Counted from the stretch's first letter, positions 35,610-45,910 are shown. The stretch is DNA of 64,000 bases from Hirundichthys speculiger (GCA_018398805.1 JAGFBZ010000338.1:1-64000); one strand, 5' to 3'. Program-made: numbers and translations. Notes: generated from the sequence alone by a model not told the origin.

Positions 35610-35876
35610 CTGTACTCAACTTTTGACAACTGGACTTAGATTTGTCTAGAAGACGTTTCGCCTCTTATCCAAGTGGCTTCATCAGTTCTCAACGCAACAG
35701 TCTGACTAGTCCGCACTCAAACTGTCAGACTGTTGCGTTGAGAACTGATGAAGCCGCTTAGATAAGAGGCGAAACGTCTTCTAGACCAATCTAAGTCCAG
35801 TTGTCTATGATTCAATTGTTGCAAGAATGGAACTTACCTGGATAAATGAGAATATCCACAGACCTGTACTCAACTT
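35610..35876. mobile_element. Inverted-repeat element with 13-bp duplication
   Basis: The 13-bp sequence CTGTACTCAACTT lies at 35610-35622 and 35864-35876, flanking a 241-bp insert. Most of the insert is two inverted arms of about 80 bp (GACAACTGGACTTAGATT, then TCTAGAAGACGTTTCGCCTC and onward), nearly identical, around about 20 bp. The arm sequence belongs to a fish repeat I recognise by its GAAGACGTTTCGCCTC core. A duplication this long is more typical of target-primed retrotransposition than of hAT or Tc1 elements. Confidence 0.8.
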
Positions 35877-36789
35877 CAACAGATCAGCCTTACCTTTAGT
35901 TTTTGGTAAGAGGCAGAACAGAAGAGCCCACTGCTGGTGAAACGACACACCGCAGTGCTTTCATACATTTATTATGTTGAGATCTCACAATGTGACCGAC
36001 ATGAGGCTATGAAGCTAAAAAGAAAAAAAATATCCAGAACACACTGCTGAATGAAGCTTTATTTGACACGAATGACAGGATGAAGATGAAGACATGTTGG
36101 CTTTTCGTCCTGGGCTCTGCTGTGATCTCAGATGTTCCTGAGAAGAGAACAGAGGAACTCAGTCATTTAAAAAAGTCAGGGAGGAGAATTCAAACCAGCT
36201 CACATGAAGACTAAACCCTTCACACCATGTTCATGAGCCTAACTGTTCAGCAGCCGTGCGCTATCATCTCCTCCACCTCTGACACTTGGAAGTGGATCTG
36301 TGTTCAAAGGGAAGAGCCATAAAACATGTGATCTATAATAAATAATAATTAGACATTTTATGACAGTTCACCAATAAGCTGCTCCCAGGTAAAATGGGAC
36401 ATATTAACCAGCAGAAGGAACTATGTTTTTAAAAATTGGTGCCACAAAGCTATAACTTATACAAGAGATAATAAAGATATGCTTAAATAACATGTGTAAC
36501 ATTAGTCCAGGGTTGCAAAAGATATCATACAAGGTGGCTGTTTCCACTGATGACATAGTTTGATAGGCTTGTGCATGCGTTTGTATGTTCTGGTTCAATA
36601 AACGTATCCTCAGTTTATGGTCATGACCCTGATAAAGGAGGACAGCCCTTACTTAACACAATAAAAAATCACTCTTTGTTTCTATGGAATTTTTCATAAA
36701 CTAAGCTTTAAAGATCTTTACAGACAGATTATTGAAAACATCCTATCAACTGAAATTAAACAAAAGTCTAAGATCCACACAGAAATGAA
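35877..36789. other. Spacer with possible minus-strand last exon
   Basis: On the minus strand GTTCTCTTCTCAG is a strong splice acceptor (exon would begin at 36137), and AATAAA lies about 75 bp downstream (36058-36063), as at the end of a gene with only a few codons in its last exon. No upstream exon was recognised. On the plus strand ATG 36080 opens 44 codons whose first 17 (MKMKTCWLFVLGSAVIS) look like a signal peptide, followed by a GRR site. The two readings compete and neither is proven. Confidence 0.3.
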
Positions 36790-37074
36790 CACTGCAATGA
36801 ATTCTTTAATGTTAAAAAGATCCCACATCTCCTTCATTAATCCCTCACACTAAAATCATTAAGACACAAGAACTACGAATAGAGAAAAAAACTCATCTGA
36901 TAATCCACTCAGAACACACTGGCTTCATTAAAGGAAGACATTCCTCTAATAATCTATGCGGATTATTTAATCCAATTCATCACAAACAAACATGAAAATG
37001 TTAACTGGGAATTTTTATTTCACACACTTAAATTTGGCTTTGGTGAATCATTGGAAAAGTATTCTTCACACATT

Positions 37075-37288
37075 GTAAATGGACTCCACCTATATAGCGC
37101 TTTCATTACACCATCAAGGTGCCAGTTTACATCGGCCTCCCATTCACCCACCAGTAGGTGCCTGCTGCCATTAGGGTTCACTTTCTTCCCGAAGACACTT
37201 TGATATGTGGTCAGTTAGAGCCAGGATCAAACCACCAACCTCACAGTGACTGGACAACCCGCTCTACCAGCTGAGCTACGGCCTCCCC
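37075..37288 (-). mobile_element. tRNA-derived SINE
   Basis: Minus-strand head GGCCGTAGCTCAGCTGGTAG carries an A box (TAGCTCAGCTGG), and GGTGGTTTGATCCT carries a B box. The body contains AAGTGTCTTCGGGAAGAAAG and AAAGCGCTATATAGGTGG near the 3' end, the body type of a widespread teleost SINE. It interrupts the L1-like RT between the LSLEK-like and TTNGL blocks. Confidence 0.88.
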
Positions 37289-37569
37289 TGGATATACATC
37301 ACCATCACCATGGCAACAGTTACCACAAACGGATTAACACCACAGCGCTTCACTCTACAGAGGTGCAAGGCAAGGACGCCCATTTTCACCATTTTTATAG
37401 AACCCCCATCAGCCACGTTAGAATAGTAAATCCAGACAGGAAATGCAATGCACAAGATCAACTCATAAGCAGACAGGATCCTCCTGGACCTACAAAATCC
37501 ATCAGCATCTCCTCTTCAAACCATCAAATTGATAAACTCATTTTTCAGTATGTCAGATTATACTATTAA

Positions 37570-38416
37570 AGGAGCCGTTTGTAAGATTATGGCCAAAACT
37601 GGTACTGCAGTCACTTTCAAATTACTGTTGAGCGGCGTGTACCCTCCCCCTCCTCCCCGACCAGAGGTTGCCAGGTCGGCTGCAGAATGCAGCAGGAACG
37701 TAGGCTGTCATGGCAAGCGACGAGTCCTACACAGTAAGTTTATTTTCTGTTAATTATATTTAATGCTTTATGAAAGATCTTTTCTTTCTTTGATCTTTCG
37801 TAAGTAGAGGAAATATTTTCCCATTGAGGCGTTTCGTAACCTGAAAGTTTCGTATGTAGAGGCGTTCGTAAGTAGAGGTACCACTGTTACCTTGTCCAAG
37901 TAAATTAGCGTTAGCCAAACATTTAGCTATGAATCTTACCTGTCCAGGAGAAAATCAGCAACGTTGGCGTCTGTCTTCAAATTCTTCTCCGCTTTCAGCC
38001 GTCTCCATCTATCAAAAGCATCTCCTATACAAATCCTTGTTTTAATTCGGACCTTGTCACGACGTAACTCAGATTCAAAACGAGATCTTTTAGGTTTTGG
38101 AAAGCTAGACATTTTTTCATCCAACACGTTCGTAGCAGCTGCGATAATTAGAGCCGAGCTGGCAACCCGGATGTAGAAACACTACTGACTTGGTGATTGG
38201 GAGATAGGTGGAGGGTGGAGCTTCAGGCCAAAACAAAAAATGACAACATCAACATCAGTTGAGGGCTGCAACTCCTCTTTTTAAATGGGAATATCCTGGC
38301 TTGAGTGCTGTTGTCAGTGACATAAGTATTTGAAATGAACATGATTTTTAAATGTCTGTTGACATATCGGGGTCATTTTATGATTCGTTTTATTAGATCT
38401 CTTACATACGGCTCCT
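37570..38416 (-). mobile_element. TTAA-flanked transposon (Kolobok/piggyBac type)
   Basis: TIRs AGGAGCCGTTTGTAAG and inverse AGGAGCCGTATGTAAG (15 of 16), flanked on both sides by TTAA (37566-37569 and 38417-38420). TTAA duplication is shared by the piggyBac and Kolobok superfamilies. A minus-strand first exon (37940-38112) remains; no transposase core is present. Inserted in the L1-like LINE. Confidence 0.88.
37940..38112 (-). CDS. First exon of a transposon protein
   Basis: The minus-strand frame starts MSSFPKPKRSRFESELRR, continues with a basic helix and GDAFDRWRRLKAEKNLK, and ends ADFLLDR at a consensus splice donor (CAG|GTAAGA). This short basic start, followed by an A/G-F-x-RW-R-L block and a DA-VA-FLLD block, is a recurrent N-terminal module of fish transposon-borne proteins; I cannot name the enzyme it fronts. 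Downstream exons are absent within the element, so no product is expected. An alternative ATG lies five codons upstream. Confidence 0.45.
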
Positions 38417-39117
38417 TTAACTGGTCTAAATCCACCATCTTACCATGAAACCCCACTGGTTGGGGTGTAGCAACCCAAACAGCACCCTTCTCACTAAATA
38501 CAGGCAATATCAAATACCTGGAAATTAATATTTCTCACAAGTTATCGGAGATAGTTGGTCTTGATGTCAACCCACAGTGGCAAACAGAAGACAACCTTAA
38601 ATGCTGAATGAATCTATCAAACCTTATAGGCAGAACTGTTATGGTCAAATGGCCATATTTCCATGGTAAACTCTCTTTTTTCAATGATCCCTATCAAACC
38701 TCCTCTCTCATGGTTTAAATACCTAAACTCGATGGTCTCCCAGAATTATTGGAAAATCAAGAAAATGATCCACACTACAAAGATCCAACCTTAGAGGTGG
38801 ATTGGAAGCCCAAACTTCTTTCATTACTTCAATAGATTTATACATGTTTAAACCCACATCAATGCCACTCTTCCTGGATAGAATTAGAACAATCATTTTG
38901 CAAAGAAATCAGCATTTCAGACTTGCCATTTAGCCTCCCTTCCATAACCTGCATTAAGAATCCAATCGTAGTTACAACTCTGACAGCCTAGTGGGAATTT
39001 CTAACACCACAATTTGACCTGATATACAGACCACCATTTGGAATAATCCTGACAAGGATTATTACAAAGAGGAAACCAATTAATTTTTTCATCAAAGGCA
39101 CAGATTGGGCACACATC

Positions 39118-40350
39118 AAGGGCGCCGGACGGGAACCACGAGGCGACGTGGTGGGCGGCCACAACTCCTGCTGCAGCGGCAAGGGAAGGGAATTTAGTGA
39201 AAGTGTGTCGACCGCCTTGGAGACGCGGCAAGGCGCGTCGACCGCCTCCGAGACGCAGGAAGGCGCGTCGACCGCCTCCGAGACGCGGGAAGGCGCGTCG
39301 ACCGCCTGCGAGACGCGGAAAGGCGCGTCGACCGCCTCCGAGACGCGGGAAGGCGCGTCGACCGCCTCCGACACGCGGGAATGCGCGTCGACCGCTCGGA
39401 GACTCGGGAAGGCGCGTCGACCGCCTCCGACACGCGGGAAGGCGCGTCGACCGCCTCCGACGAGGACGAAGGCCGTCGGACCGGGCGTGTCGACCGCCTC
39501 GGAGGCGAGGACAATTGGAACGGCACCGGGGACCCCCTTGAACGCTGATGTTAATGCCGCCAGCTCCTCCCTGCACCTGGCCAGGTTGGCTCGGAGTGGC
39601 TCGAGGGTCGGCAGGGCAAGGTGGCCCGGTGCGTCAGGAGATTGTCCTGCCAGGGAAATGGGGCTGGGCGGTGACAGCTGAGTCTGCGGTGCAGCGACAG
39701 GGGACGCCGGTGATCGCGACGGCTGCCAGGTCCACGGTGCAGCGACGGGGAGCTCCAGTTGTCGTGGTGGTGGCTGGGTCCGTGGCTGAGGAATCGGGAA
39801 CGCTGGTGGAGATGCGTCCCGGACCACCTCGGGAAACGACGGAGGAGGTGCGTCCAGGACCGCGTCAGAGACTGGAGGGGAAAGCGCATTCCCACAGACC
39901 GCCACGGAGGAAGAAGCCGGAGAAGACCTTCTTTGCCTTCACCGGGCGGATCCCGTGTGCCCACCTGGAGCACTCGTCCTCAGGCTCCTCCACACAGGAG
40001 GAGCTCTGGGCTGCCAGCCTGTGGAAATACTCCCACAACGTGGTCATCTCGCCAGCGGCCGGATCCATGTTATGGCCAGATCTTTCTGCCGTGGCCTCAC
40101 AGGCCACGCCGACATGAACCCTTTGAGGACTGGTACTCTGTGGGGTTGCCCCAGACCGCAAGCGCCTGCCTCGCCTTCTTCGAGGCGTCCTGTCAGTCGT
40201 CTCGGAGGCGAACTCTGCCAGAAAGTGGGCCGGACCAAACTCCGAGCTCCGACTAGCCTGCTGAAGGCTTTTGGGGCCCCCCAGAGCCAGTCGGGTGCCC
40301 CGAAAGGCGCTGAGGCCTCCTGCTGGGTCCAATTGATGGTCGGTCCATTC
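39118..40350 (-). pseudogene. Internal region of a partial LTR-type element
   Basis: GC-rich minus-strand sequence directly downstream of an LTR-like block (40351-40788). One frame reads EFGPAHFLAEFASETTD, then TPRRRRGRR, then DPAAGEMTTLWEYFHRLAA and VKAKKVFSGFF. The tail is proline/alanine-rich and contains a 30-bp repeat. I recognise the style as a recurrent fish dispersed element but find no protease, RT or integrase, so it may be a non-autonomous (TRIM-like) copy or a 3'-truncated one. It inserted into the L1-like LINE at about 39117. Confidence 0.4.
39215..39490. repeat. 30-bp in-frame minisatellite
   Basis: About nine copies of AAGGCGCGTCGACCGCCTCC plus GAGACGCGGG, each with a SalI-type GTCGAC. 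The period is 10 codons, so frames stay open on both strands (antisense SRVSEAVDAP repeats). One unit has a deletion that shifts frame (about 39398). Confidence 0.92.
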
Positions 40351-40788
40351 TGTCATGTTTTGCAGTGTTGGAGGAGGGAGGACCCAGAAGCAGGAGTACA
40401 AAGGAAAGGGTTTATTTCACAAAAACACAAAAAAAATCCCAAATATCCAAAATACGCAAAAATCCAAAAGTCCAAACAGCCAAAACACAAAGGTCCAAAA
40501 ACACTAAAAATACAAAAGTACAAACTTACTGAACCTCCAGAGACGGGGTGAGGAGTATGACGATGAGAGGGGAACAGGCAGAACTGTAAAACACATAACA
40601 TAGACTAATGGACCCACGCAGACAGGATAAATTACAAGACTTAAATACACAGAGGACCAAACGAGAGGCAGGTGCAGAGGATCAAGGTAACAAGAGGGAG
40701 GAAGCAAAGCAGAAAACAATGAAGACAGGACAGACCTTTCAAAGTAAAACAGGAACCACTAAAGACAGGGAGAGACGCCAACTTGACA
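40351..40788 (-). mobile_element. Candidate LTR (438 bp)
   Basis: On the minus strand it begins TGTCAAGTTGGCG and ends AAAACATGACA, so the termini are TGTCA/TGACA inverse pairs as in LTRs. AATAAACCC near the 3' end would be the polyadenylation signal. A second copy of this LTR is not found in the window, so the assignment rests on structure alone. Confidence 0.5.
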
Positions 40789-40801
40789 CACACATACACA
40801 C

Positions 40802-41460
40802 TAGGCTTGGGCGGTATCCAAATTTTGATACCGTCAAACTTCCCTCACATTTAACCGGGGTATACGGTATTCCTGCGACTATTAAGGCGAACACACACCA
40901 CCGGCGGACGCCGCCCGTCAAAACAGCCGTCCCCATTATGTGCGCCGCCACGAGTTTACCTGGAAACAGCAGTTCAGTGCTTCAATATAAAGTTGGCTCA
41001 ACTACAGTTGTTATTTATTTGTGTATTTCTTGCTTTTCACTGTAGTTTTAACTGTTCCTTCTCTGCTGCAGCTGCCTGCAGCCTGTCTCCTGCAGCGCTG
41101 AAACGCGCTTTACAGTAAAGTGTCTGATGCGGGACGTTTTACTTCCTATAAATTCTTCAACATAAAAGTCCAACATTATTAGTTTCATTAGAAGCTTTTA
41201 TTTTGAAGCACCAAGCTCAGGAAGTGTTGTTTTCATCGTCAGTACCTTAACAGGACGAGTCAAACAGGTGAGCGAGTCAGCTGCAAGCGAACATGAATAA
41301 ACGGTAAAATAAAGCAGAACACACAGCGATACAGGAGAGAAACTAAACTTTAAACCACAGAAATCATTCATTGCATTTTTAAGACGGTATTGAAACTGAT
41401 ACCGCTGCTATTTTTGAATATCGGAAGTATACGGTATTACCGTAATACCGCCCAAGCCTA
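40802..41460. mobile_element. hAT-like MITE
   Basis: TIRs TAGGCTTGGGCGGTAT on the left and TAGGCTTGGGCGGTAT inverted on the right are identical over 16 bp. Flanks ATACACAC and GTACACAC match at 7 of 8. Internally TACGGTATTCC and mirrored ATACGGTATTACCG motifs. 659 bp, no transposase. Confidence 0.9.
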
Positions 41461-41641
41461 GTACACACACAGGACTGCCATGGCTGACCAAGCTACGACA
41501 CACATCTTAAACATATCTACAAAAACAACACTCTGGTTCCATTCTCTCACCTGGTGTAGAAGTACGGCATTGGACCAAGTCAGTGTCTAGAATACCTAGA
41601 GATTAAATCTTCTCTAGAATCTAAATTTAACACTGAAGCAC
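41461..41641 (+). pseudogene. L1-like LINE C-terminal piece, left of gypsy
   Basis: From about 41500 the plus strand reads an L1-type C-terminal stretch (TTLWFHSLTWC; then, after a frameshift, FLEYLEIKSSLESKF) ending exactly at the AGCAC target site of the gypsy element. The matching right half is at 50735-50996. Confidence 0.5.
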
Positions 41642-41664
41642 TGTGAGATACCACTCCTGTGCCC

Positions 41665-42102
41665 AGTTGATCTTTGGGCCTTGGGGTTTGAGGTGGGTGG
41701 ATAAAAGAAGGGTGCCGCCAAGATAAGTTCCAGTTTTTATTAAAAGAAAAAGTTTATTTTTATTTTTTCCTCGGGCACAAAACAACAGAGACACATAGAC
41801 TCAGAGACCACCTCCCTCTAGCAAAAGAAAAGACCAATAAACTCTGTCAGGTGAATCACTCTCTTAAATTACCCAAACCCAAATTGATCCAATTGATCCA
41901 CCATCTGCAGAGGGATACTCCCCACCCACAAACATAACCATTTCAAAAAACAAAGTAACAAAAAAGACAAAACCACAAAACCTCATCATTTAACAATAAT
42001 CATAACACTTAAACGTAATCCCACATAAACCTCAAATTGAAAAATGACAATAAATTGGTACATTCACAAACCCACTCACCCCCCACCTGTCTGACACATT
42101 AA
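41665..42102 (-). mobile_element. Insert in the 3' LTR, solo-LTR-like
   Basis: Absent from the 5' LTR at the same point. On the minus strand it begins TGTCAGACAGG and contains AATAAAAATAAAC about 90 bp before its end, like an LTR of another family. The target duplication was not resolved. Confidence 0.35.
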
Positions 42103-42327
42103 CACCTGAATGAAGGCGTGGTCCCACTGCGGTGCACGCTTCCGCAACGGGACCCAGCTGCCAGACAGCTACCTGGCATGCAGGTGAGCAAATCTACAAC
42201 AGTTTTATTGAACAACAACAAAATGAATTGTGACAAGTGGTAGTGATGGCAAGATGAAGCATCGTGAGGCATCGTAACACATCAGCCAACTGGTTCGAGA
42301 AATGGTTCATTTCTTGACGCTTAAATG

Positions 42328-42988
42328 CACATGACACCACCTACTGGTCAGGTTTATAATCACATGACTCCACCTACTGGTCAGGTTTATAATCACATGA
42401 CACCACCTACTGGTCAGGTTTAATCATGACACCACCTACTGGTCAGGTTTATAATCACATGACACCACCTACTGGTCAGGTTTATAATCACATGACTCCA
42501 CCTACTGGTCAGGTTTATAATCACATGACACCACCTACTGGTCAGGTTTATAATCACATGACACCACCTACTGGTCAGGTTTTATAATCACATGACTCCA
42601 CCTACTGGTCAGGTTATAATCACATGACACCACCTACTGGTCAGGTTTATAATCACATGACACCACCAACCTTACTGGTCAGGTTTATAATCACATGACA
42701 CCACCTACTGGTCAGGTTTATAATCACATGACACCACCTACTGGTCAGGTTTATAATCACATGACACCACCTACTGGTCAGGTTTATAATCACATGACAC
42801 AACCTACTGGTCAGGTTTATAATCACATGACACCACCTACTGGTCAGGTTTATAATCACATGACACCACCTACTGGTCAGGTTTATAATCACATGACACC
42901 ACCTACTGGTCAGGTTTATAATCACATGACACCACCTACTGGTCAGGTTTATAATCACATGACACCACCTACTGGTCAGGTTTATAAT
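42328..42988. repeat. 33-bp minisatellite, 20 copies
   Basis: Unit CACATGACACCACCTACTGG plus TCAGGTTTATAAT. Copies are near identical with a few CTCC/CACC changes, small deletions and one unit with an extra CCAACCTTA. The period is a multiple of 3, so both strands stay open in the right half. Contiguous with no spacers, hence not CRISPR-like. Confidence 0.97.
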
Positions 42989-43206
42989 CACAGCCAGCTG
43001 ACTCTTAAGATGTGATGCATTGAATTTATGTATCAGTTATGGCTCTTGCGAATGACTGTGAATAACAAAATGTGTATGACCAAATAATTAGTCTACATAA
43101 ATGATCAAGTGCACAATAAAATATTGTTTGAATGTAATCTCTGTTTAATGTTTCCCAAAGTAGTATCATATGTTACAGCATGTTGTGCAATTTTCTTTGG
43201 CACTAG

Positions 43207-43365
43207 TGGCCTTTATTTATAGTGGAGAGAGACAGGAAGGAGGGGGGCAGAGAGAACGGGGAAAACATGCGGCAAAGGGTCGACGAGCTGGGAGTTGAAC
43301 TCGCGACCAGCCACATGAGGACTGTAGCCTCTGTACATGTACAACCACTGCACTACCGGGCAGCT
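43207..43365 (-). mobile_element. tRNA-headed SINE, family 2
   Basis: Minus-strand head GCCCGGTAGTGCAGTGGTTG (A box TAGTGCAGTGG) and GAGTTCAACTCCCAG (B box), then CCCTTTGCCGCATG and a CTCTCTGCCCCCC stretch. Same family as 61229-61366 on the plus strand. Nested in hAT element B. Confidence 0.8.
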
Positions 43366-43499
43366 CTTTTTATTTTGTTATTTTAAGAAAATCACCTGAC
43401 CTTATTCGGGCAGAGAACAGTGAAAGTGCTTGTGGAACTACAGAGGGGGCGCACTGAATATGCTTGTGCAACTTGGACAATGACGACCATTAAAGGGGT

Positions 43500-43640
43500 G
43501 ATTTTATGCATTTTCTATCAATTTATCTAGCAATTATTCCACAGTTTTTGGTTTTAACCGATTCCTTTTTTTAGACACAATCTCTCCAGCCTTGGAGAAC
43601 ACCCTTTCACATGGCACAGAGGATGCTGGGCTGCATAAAA
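43500..43640 (-). pseudogene. hAT transposase C-terminal segment
   Basis: Minus-strand frame reads [20 protein letters not shown], then [12 protein letters not shown] and a stop. This is the hATC dimerisation motif (SSxPCERVFSxAGxxxSxKRxRL). It is nearly the same as the sequence in hAT element A (50230-50330), showing common ancestry. The rest of the transposase is missing. Confidence 0.85.
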
Positions 43641-44101
43641 ATGTTTGTGCCATCATGTACAAACTATATACTGAACTACCACAAACTATATAAACGCTAT
43701 CCAGATTCTAGTCTCCAAGCTATCCAAACTCTATCCACACTCTGAACTGACCGCAACTCGCCTACAAAAACACACATTTTGAATGGAGCCTGTGGCGTTT
43801 ATAAAGCTGTCAAACGCCGCGCCAAGATGTGAACCATTTCCCGAAGCAGTCAGGTGGTACAGCCGGGCAGCGAAGCTTCGGACGTCATCGCTTTTGGCTC
43901 CTCCCGTAAATGAAGCAAGCCTCGATACGCTTCCCGGAAACACCCCTCCACTTCGAAGCCTCAGCACGCCTCGTAACATCAGTAACAAGTGGGTACCACA
44001 CTACCTTCCTGTAACTCAAAATACTACAACAAACCATCACTTACAAACCTTGGTCCCTAGGCTCATTAAGGTTGAGAAATGTATATGCTCACTTTCTCAC
44101 A

Positions 44102-44115
44102 TTCCCCCCCCCTCT
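44102..44115 (-). promoter_or_regulatory. Polypurine tract of the gypsy element
   Basis: On the minus strand AGAGGGGGGGGGAA directly precedes the 3' LTR start TGTGAG, the position of the plus-strand primer in LTR retrotransposons. Confidence 0.85.
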
Positions 44116-44488
44116 AAAGTCTTGCCACCAGGGTGGTGAGACAATAAGTCCACCACCACATTTTGCTTGCCCGCCCGCTACTGGACCTTGAAGCGGTAGG
44201 GCAGCAGCACCAGAAACCACCTGGAAACCACTCCACCTGGAGTCCTTCAAGCCACTGAAGAGCCCGGTGGTCAGTCTCCGACACAAAGTCTCTGCCTAGC
44301 AGGTAATACCTAAAAGTGTCCAGAGCCAATTTCAACGCTAGGCATTCAAGTTCCACGGCGGCATATTTTGTCTCCCGGCGGAATAGCTTGCGACTAATAT
44401 AGGCCACTGGCTTATGTTTGATCCCTTCCCCCTGGAGCAGTACGGCGCCCAGCCCTACACCCGAAGCATCCCTCTGAACTGTGAAAGG
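44116..44488 (-). pseudogene. Gypsy RNase H domain
   Basis: The minus strand reads DASGVGLGAVLLQGEGIKHK (first catalytic aspartate), then YISRKLFRRETKYAAVELEC (catalytic glutamate in the ELE block) and SETDHRALQWLEGL (third acidic residue). This is the standard Ty3/gypsy RNase H, which removes the RNA strand during reverse transcription. It is cut from the reverse transcriptase by the insertion 44494-45905. After about 44230 the frame shifts and runs into the purine tract. Confidence 0.9.
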
Positions 44489-44493
44489 CCTAT

Positions 44494-45905
44494 CAGTGTT
44501 TTCACAACTTTTGAAAGTAGAAGTTGCGTTGAGTGAAGTAGGAGTTGCAAGGCCCGAATTCTAGACTCGGAGACGTATTTTCCAGCATTTTGAGACGCAA
44601 AATGGGATGTTCAGATACCTTTTTTTTAATTAAAATAACCCTAGCCATAACGTTGCATGTCTTTTGTTAAACAAGAGTAAAGAAAGTAATTGCAAGTTTG
44701 AAAGAGCAAAGTGTGATACATGTATTTAATAACAAATCAAATGAAAATAAACTGGTTATTTTATAACTCCATGTTTGCTTGGTTTATGATAACATTAACG
44801 TCCTTGATATTAATCTGATTCTACATTAGAATGGACCTTGAAGTTACAAGAGGCTAAACAACGTGTTTGTAGTTCATTACAAGTTTGGCTAGTCTCTAAT
44901 TTACTAACATTCTTACACATTCATCTTTAATTTTGAATGAAAAAGTAGCTAAAAATGACACATTTATCTGAAATCTGTGCCTAATTTGTGTTGATTATTT
45001 AACACATACAGGCTAGTTTTCAGTCATTTTCCGCCATTTTGCTCGTCTTGGAATACAGAATATTGTAGCAACCCTGACATTATGTTCATGTTATGATGCT
45101 CTGTTATTGTTTAGATCAGGGGTGTCCAAACTCGGTCCTGGAGGGCCGCTGTCCTGCATGTCTTAGATGTTTCCCTGCTTCAGCACACCTGATTCAAATG
45201 AATGGCTCGTTAACAGACTTGTGCAGACCTGAATGACAAGCTGGTGGCGACCTATTCAACTGAATCAGGTGTGTTGTGCCTTGGAAACATCAAAAACATG
45301 CAGGACAGCGGCCCTCCAGGACCGAGTTTGGACACCCCTGGTTTAGATGTTCTGATGTTCGGATTACATGAGTTAATTGAATGCATCTCGAGCTGAGGCA
45401 GGCAGGTTATTGGGTAGAATAGGTTAGGGGGCGGGACTAGCAACAAAGAGAGACGGAAGCCTGTGTGTTATTGTGGGAGAGCCCGAGAGCGCTAACTGAT
45501 TAGCAGCTGTGTTATTCTCCTGTACTGCTGTCTTTTATTTTTGGCCTGGTCACGGCCGACTGTAACCGGTTCTGGTTGAAATAAAGCGACGGTTGATGAG
45601 CACCTTTTCGTCCATTCTTTCTATCGTGTCCAGCCGGACGCTAAAATATGTTGTCTTAAATAGAGCAGTTTCCGTTGGAAACTGCTGAACGTGTGATCGA
45701 CGTATGCAAGCAGATTCAAGCGATGGTGTGGCGAAATTCTCAACGAAACTTTCAAGTTTATTAACTCAAAAACCTTTGTGGACACTTGGCTCTTTTACGA
45801 AAACTTTATTTATTTAATAATTTATTTACCCAAGGGAAAGTAGGCGTCGCAAATGGAAAAGTTACCGTCGGATGCGACGGCCGACGGCTGTTTTTGAAAA
45901 CACTG
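44494..45905. mobile_element. TIR element between RT and RNase H
   Basis: Ends CAGTGTTTTCACAA and inverse CAGTGTTTTCAAAA. CCTAT is repeated at 44489-44493 and 45906-45910. It lies exactly between the connection of RT (at QSPDF) and the RNase H start (PFTVQRDASG), so its removal would restore colinearity; this supports its limits. Contains the hAT MITE 45117-45340. No transposase; superfamily unknown (5-bp duplication). Confidence 0.75.
45117..45340. mobile_element. hAT MITE, GGTGTCCAAACTCGGTCC type
   Basis: Ends CAGGGGTGTCCAAACTCGGT and its exact inverse. The 8-bp duplication GTTTAGAT at 45109-45116 and 45341-45348 is exact. CCTGGAGGGCCGCTGTCCTG follows on the left and is mirrored on the right. 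A 224-bp element of a type very common in fishes. Third level of nesting (in a TIR element, in gypsy, in L1). Confidence 0.96.
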
Positions 45906-45910
45906 CCTAT

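Larger units (their letters stand above)
36790..39117 (+). pseudogene. L1-like LINE reverse transcriptase, decayed
   Basis: Pieces in order on the plus strand resemble an L1-clade RT. HTGFIKGRHSSNN is at about 36905, ATVTTNGLTPQRFTL at about 37312, NIKYLEINISHKLSE at about 38505 and LIGRTVMVKWPYF at about 38625. The tail (FDLIYRPPFGIILTRI) lies near 39012. Stops and frameshifts occur throughout. It is interrupted by a SINE (37075-37288) and a TTAA-flanked transposon (37570-38416), and cut at about 39117 by an LTR-type element. Further C-terminal pieces appear at 41500-41641 and 50735-50996, so the whole stack to 51 kb sits inside this LINE. Confidence 0.75.
42241..43984 (-). mobile_element. 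hAT element B in the 3' LTR
   Basis: Exact target duplication ACAAGTGG at 42233-42240 and 43985-43992. Ends TAGTGATGGCAAGATGAAGC and inverse TACTGATGTTACGAGG. It retains the C-terminal dimerisation segment of a transposase on the minus strand (about 43500-43640). It also holds a 33-bp minisatellite and a SINE. Related to hAT element A in the 5' LTR by TIR and by the C-terminal sequence. Confidence 0.88.
41642..44101 (-). repeat. 3' LTR of the gypsy element, twice interrupted
   Basis: Starts TGTGAGATACCACTCCTGTG and ends CTCACTTTCTCACA on the plus strand. It matches the 5' LTR in the blocks at 41642-41664, about 42103-42240 and 43985-44101. Between these blocks lie a 438-bp insert and a 1744-bp hAT. 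An extra 24 bp (TCATTAAGGTTGAGAAATG and on) near the right end is absent from the 5' LTR. Confidence 0.9.

Noticed and set aside
37200..37288. tRNA gene on the minus strand
   Set aside because: A and B boxes are present, but the sequence continues into a SINE body and a proper acceptor stem is not formed. The same applies to the heads at 43300-43365, 61229-61290 and 34468-34533.
39148..39905. CpG island with a large proline/alanine-rich gene
   Set aside because: Open frames come from a 30-bp repeat and flank an LTR-like block inside a LINE. No splice structure or conserved domain.
42328..42988. CRISPR-like repeat array
   Set aside because: Repeats are contiguous with no unique spacers, and the context is a eukaryotic hAT element.
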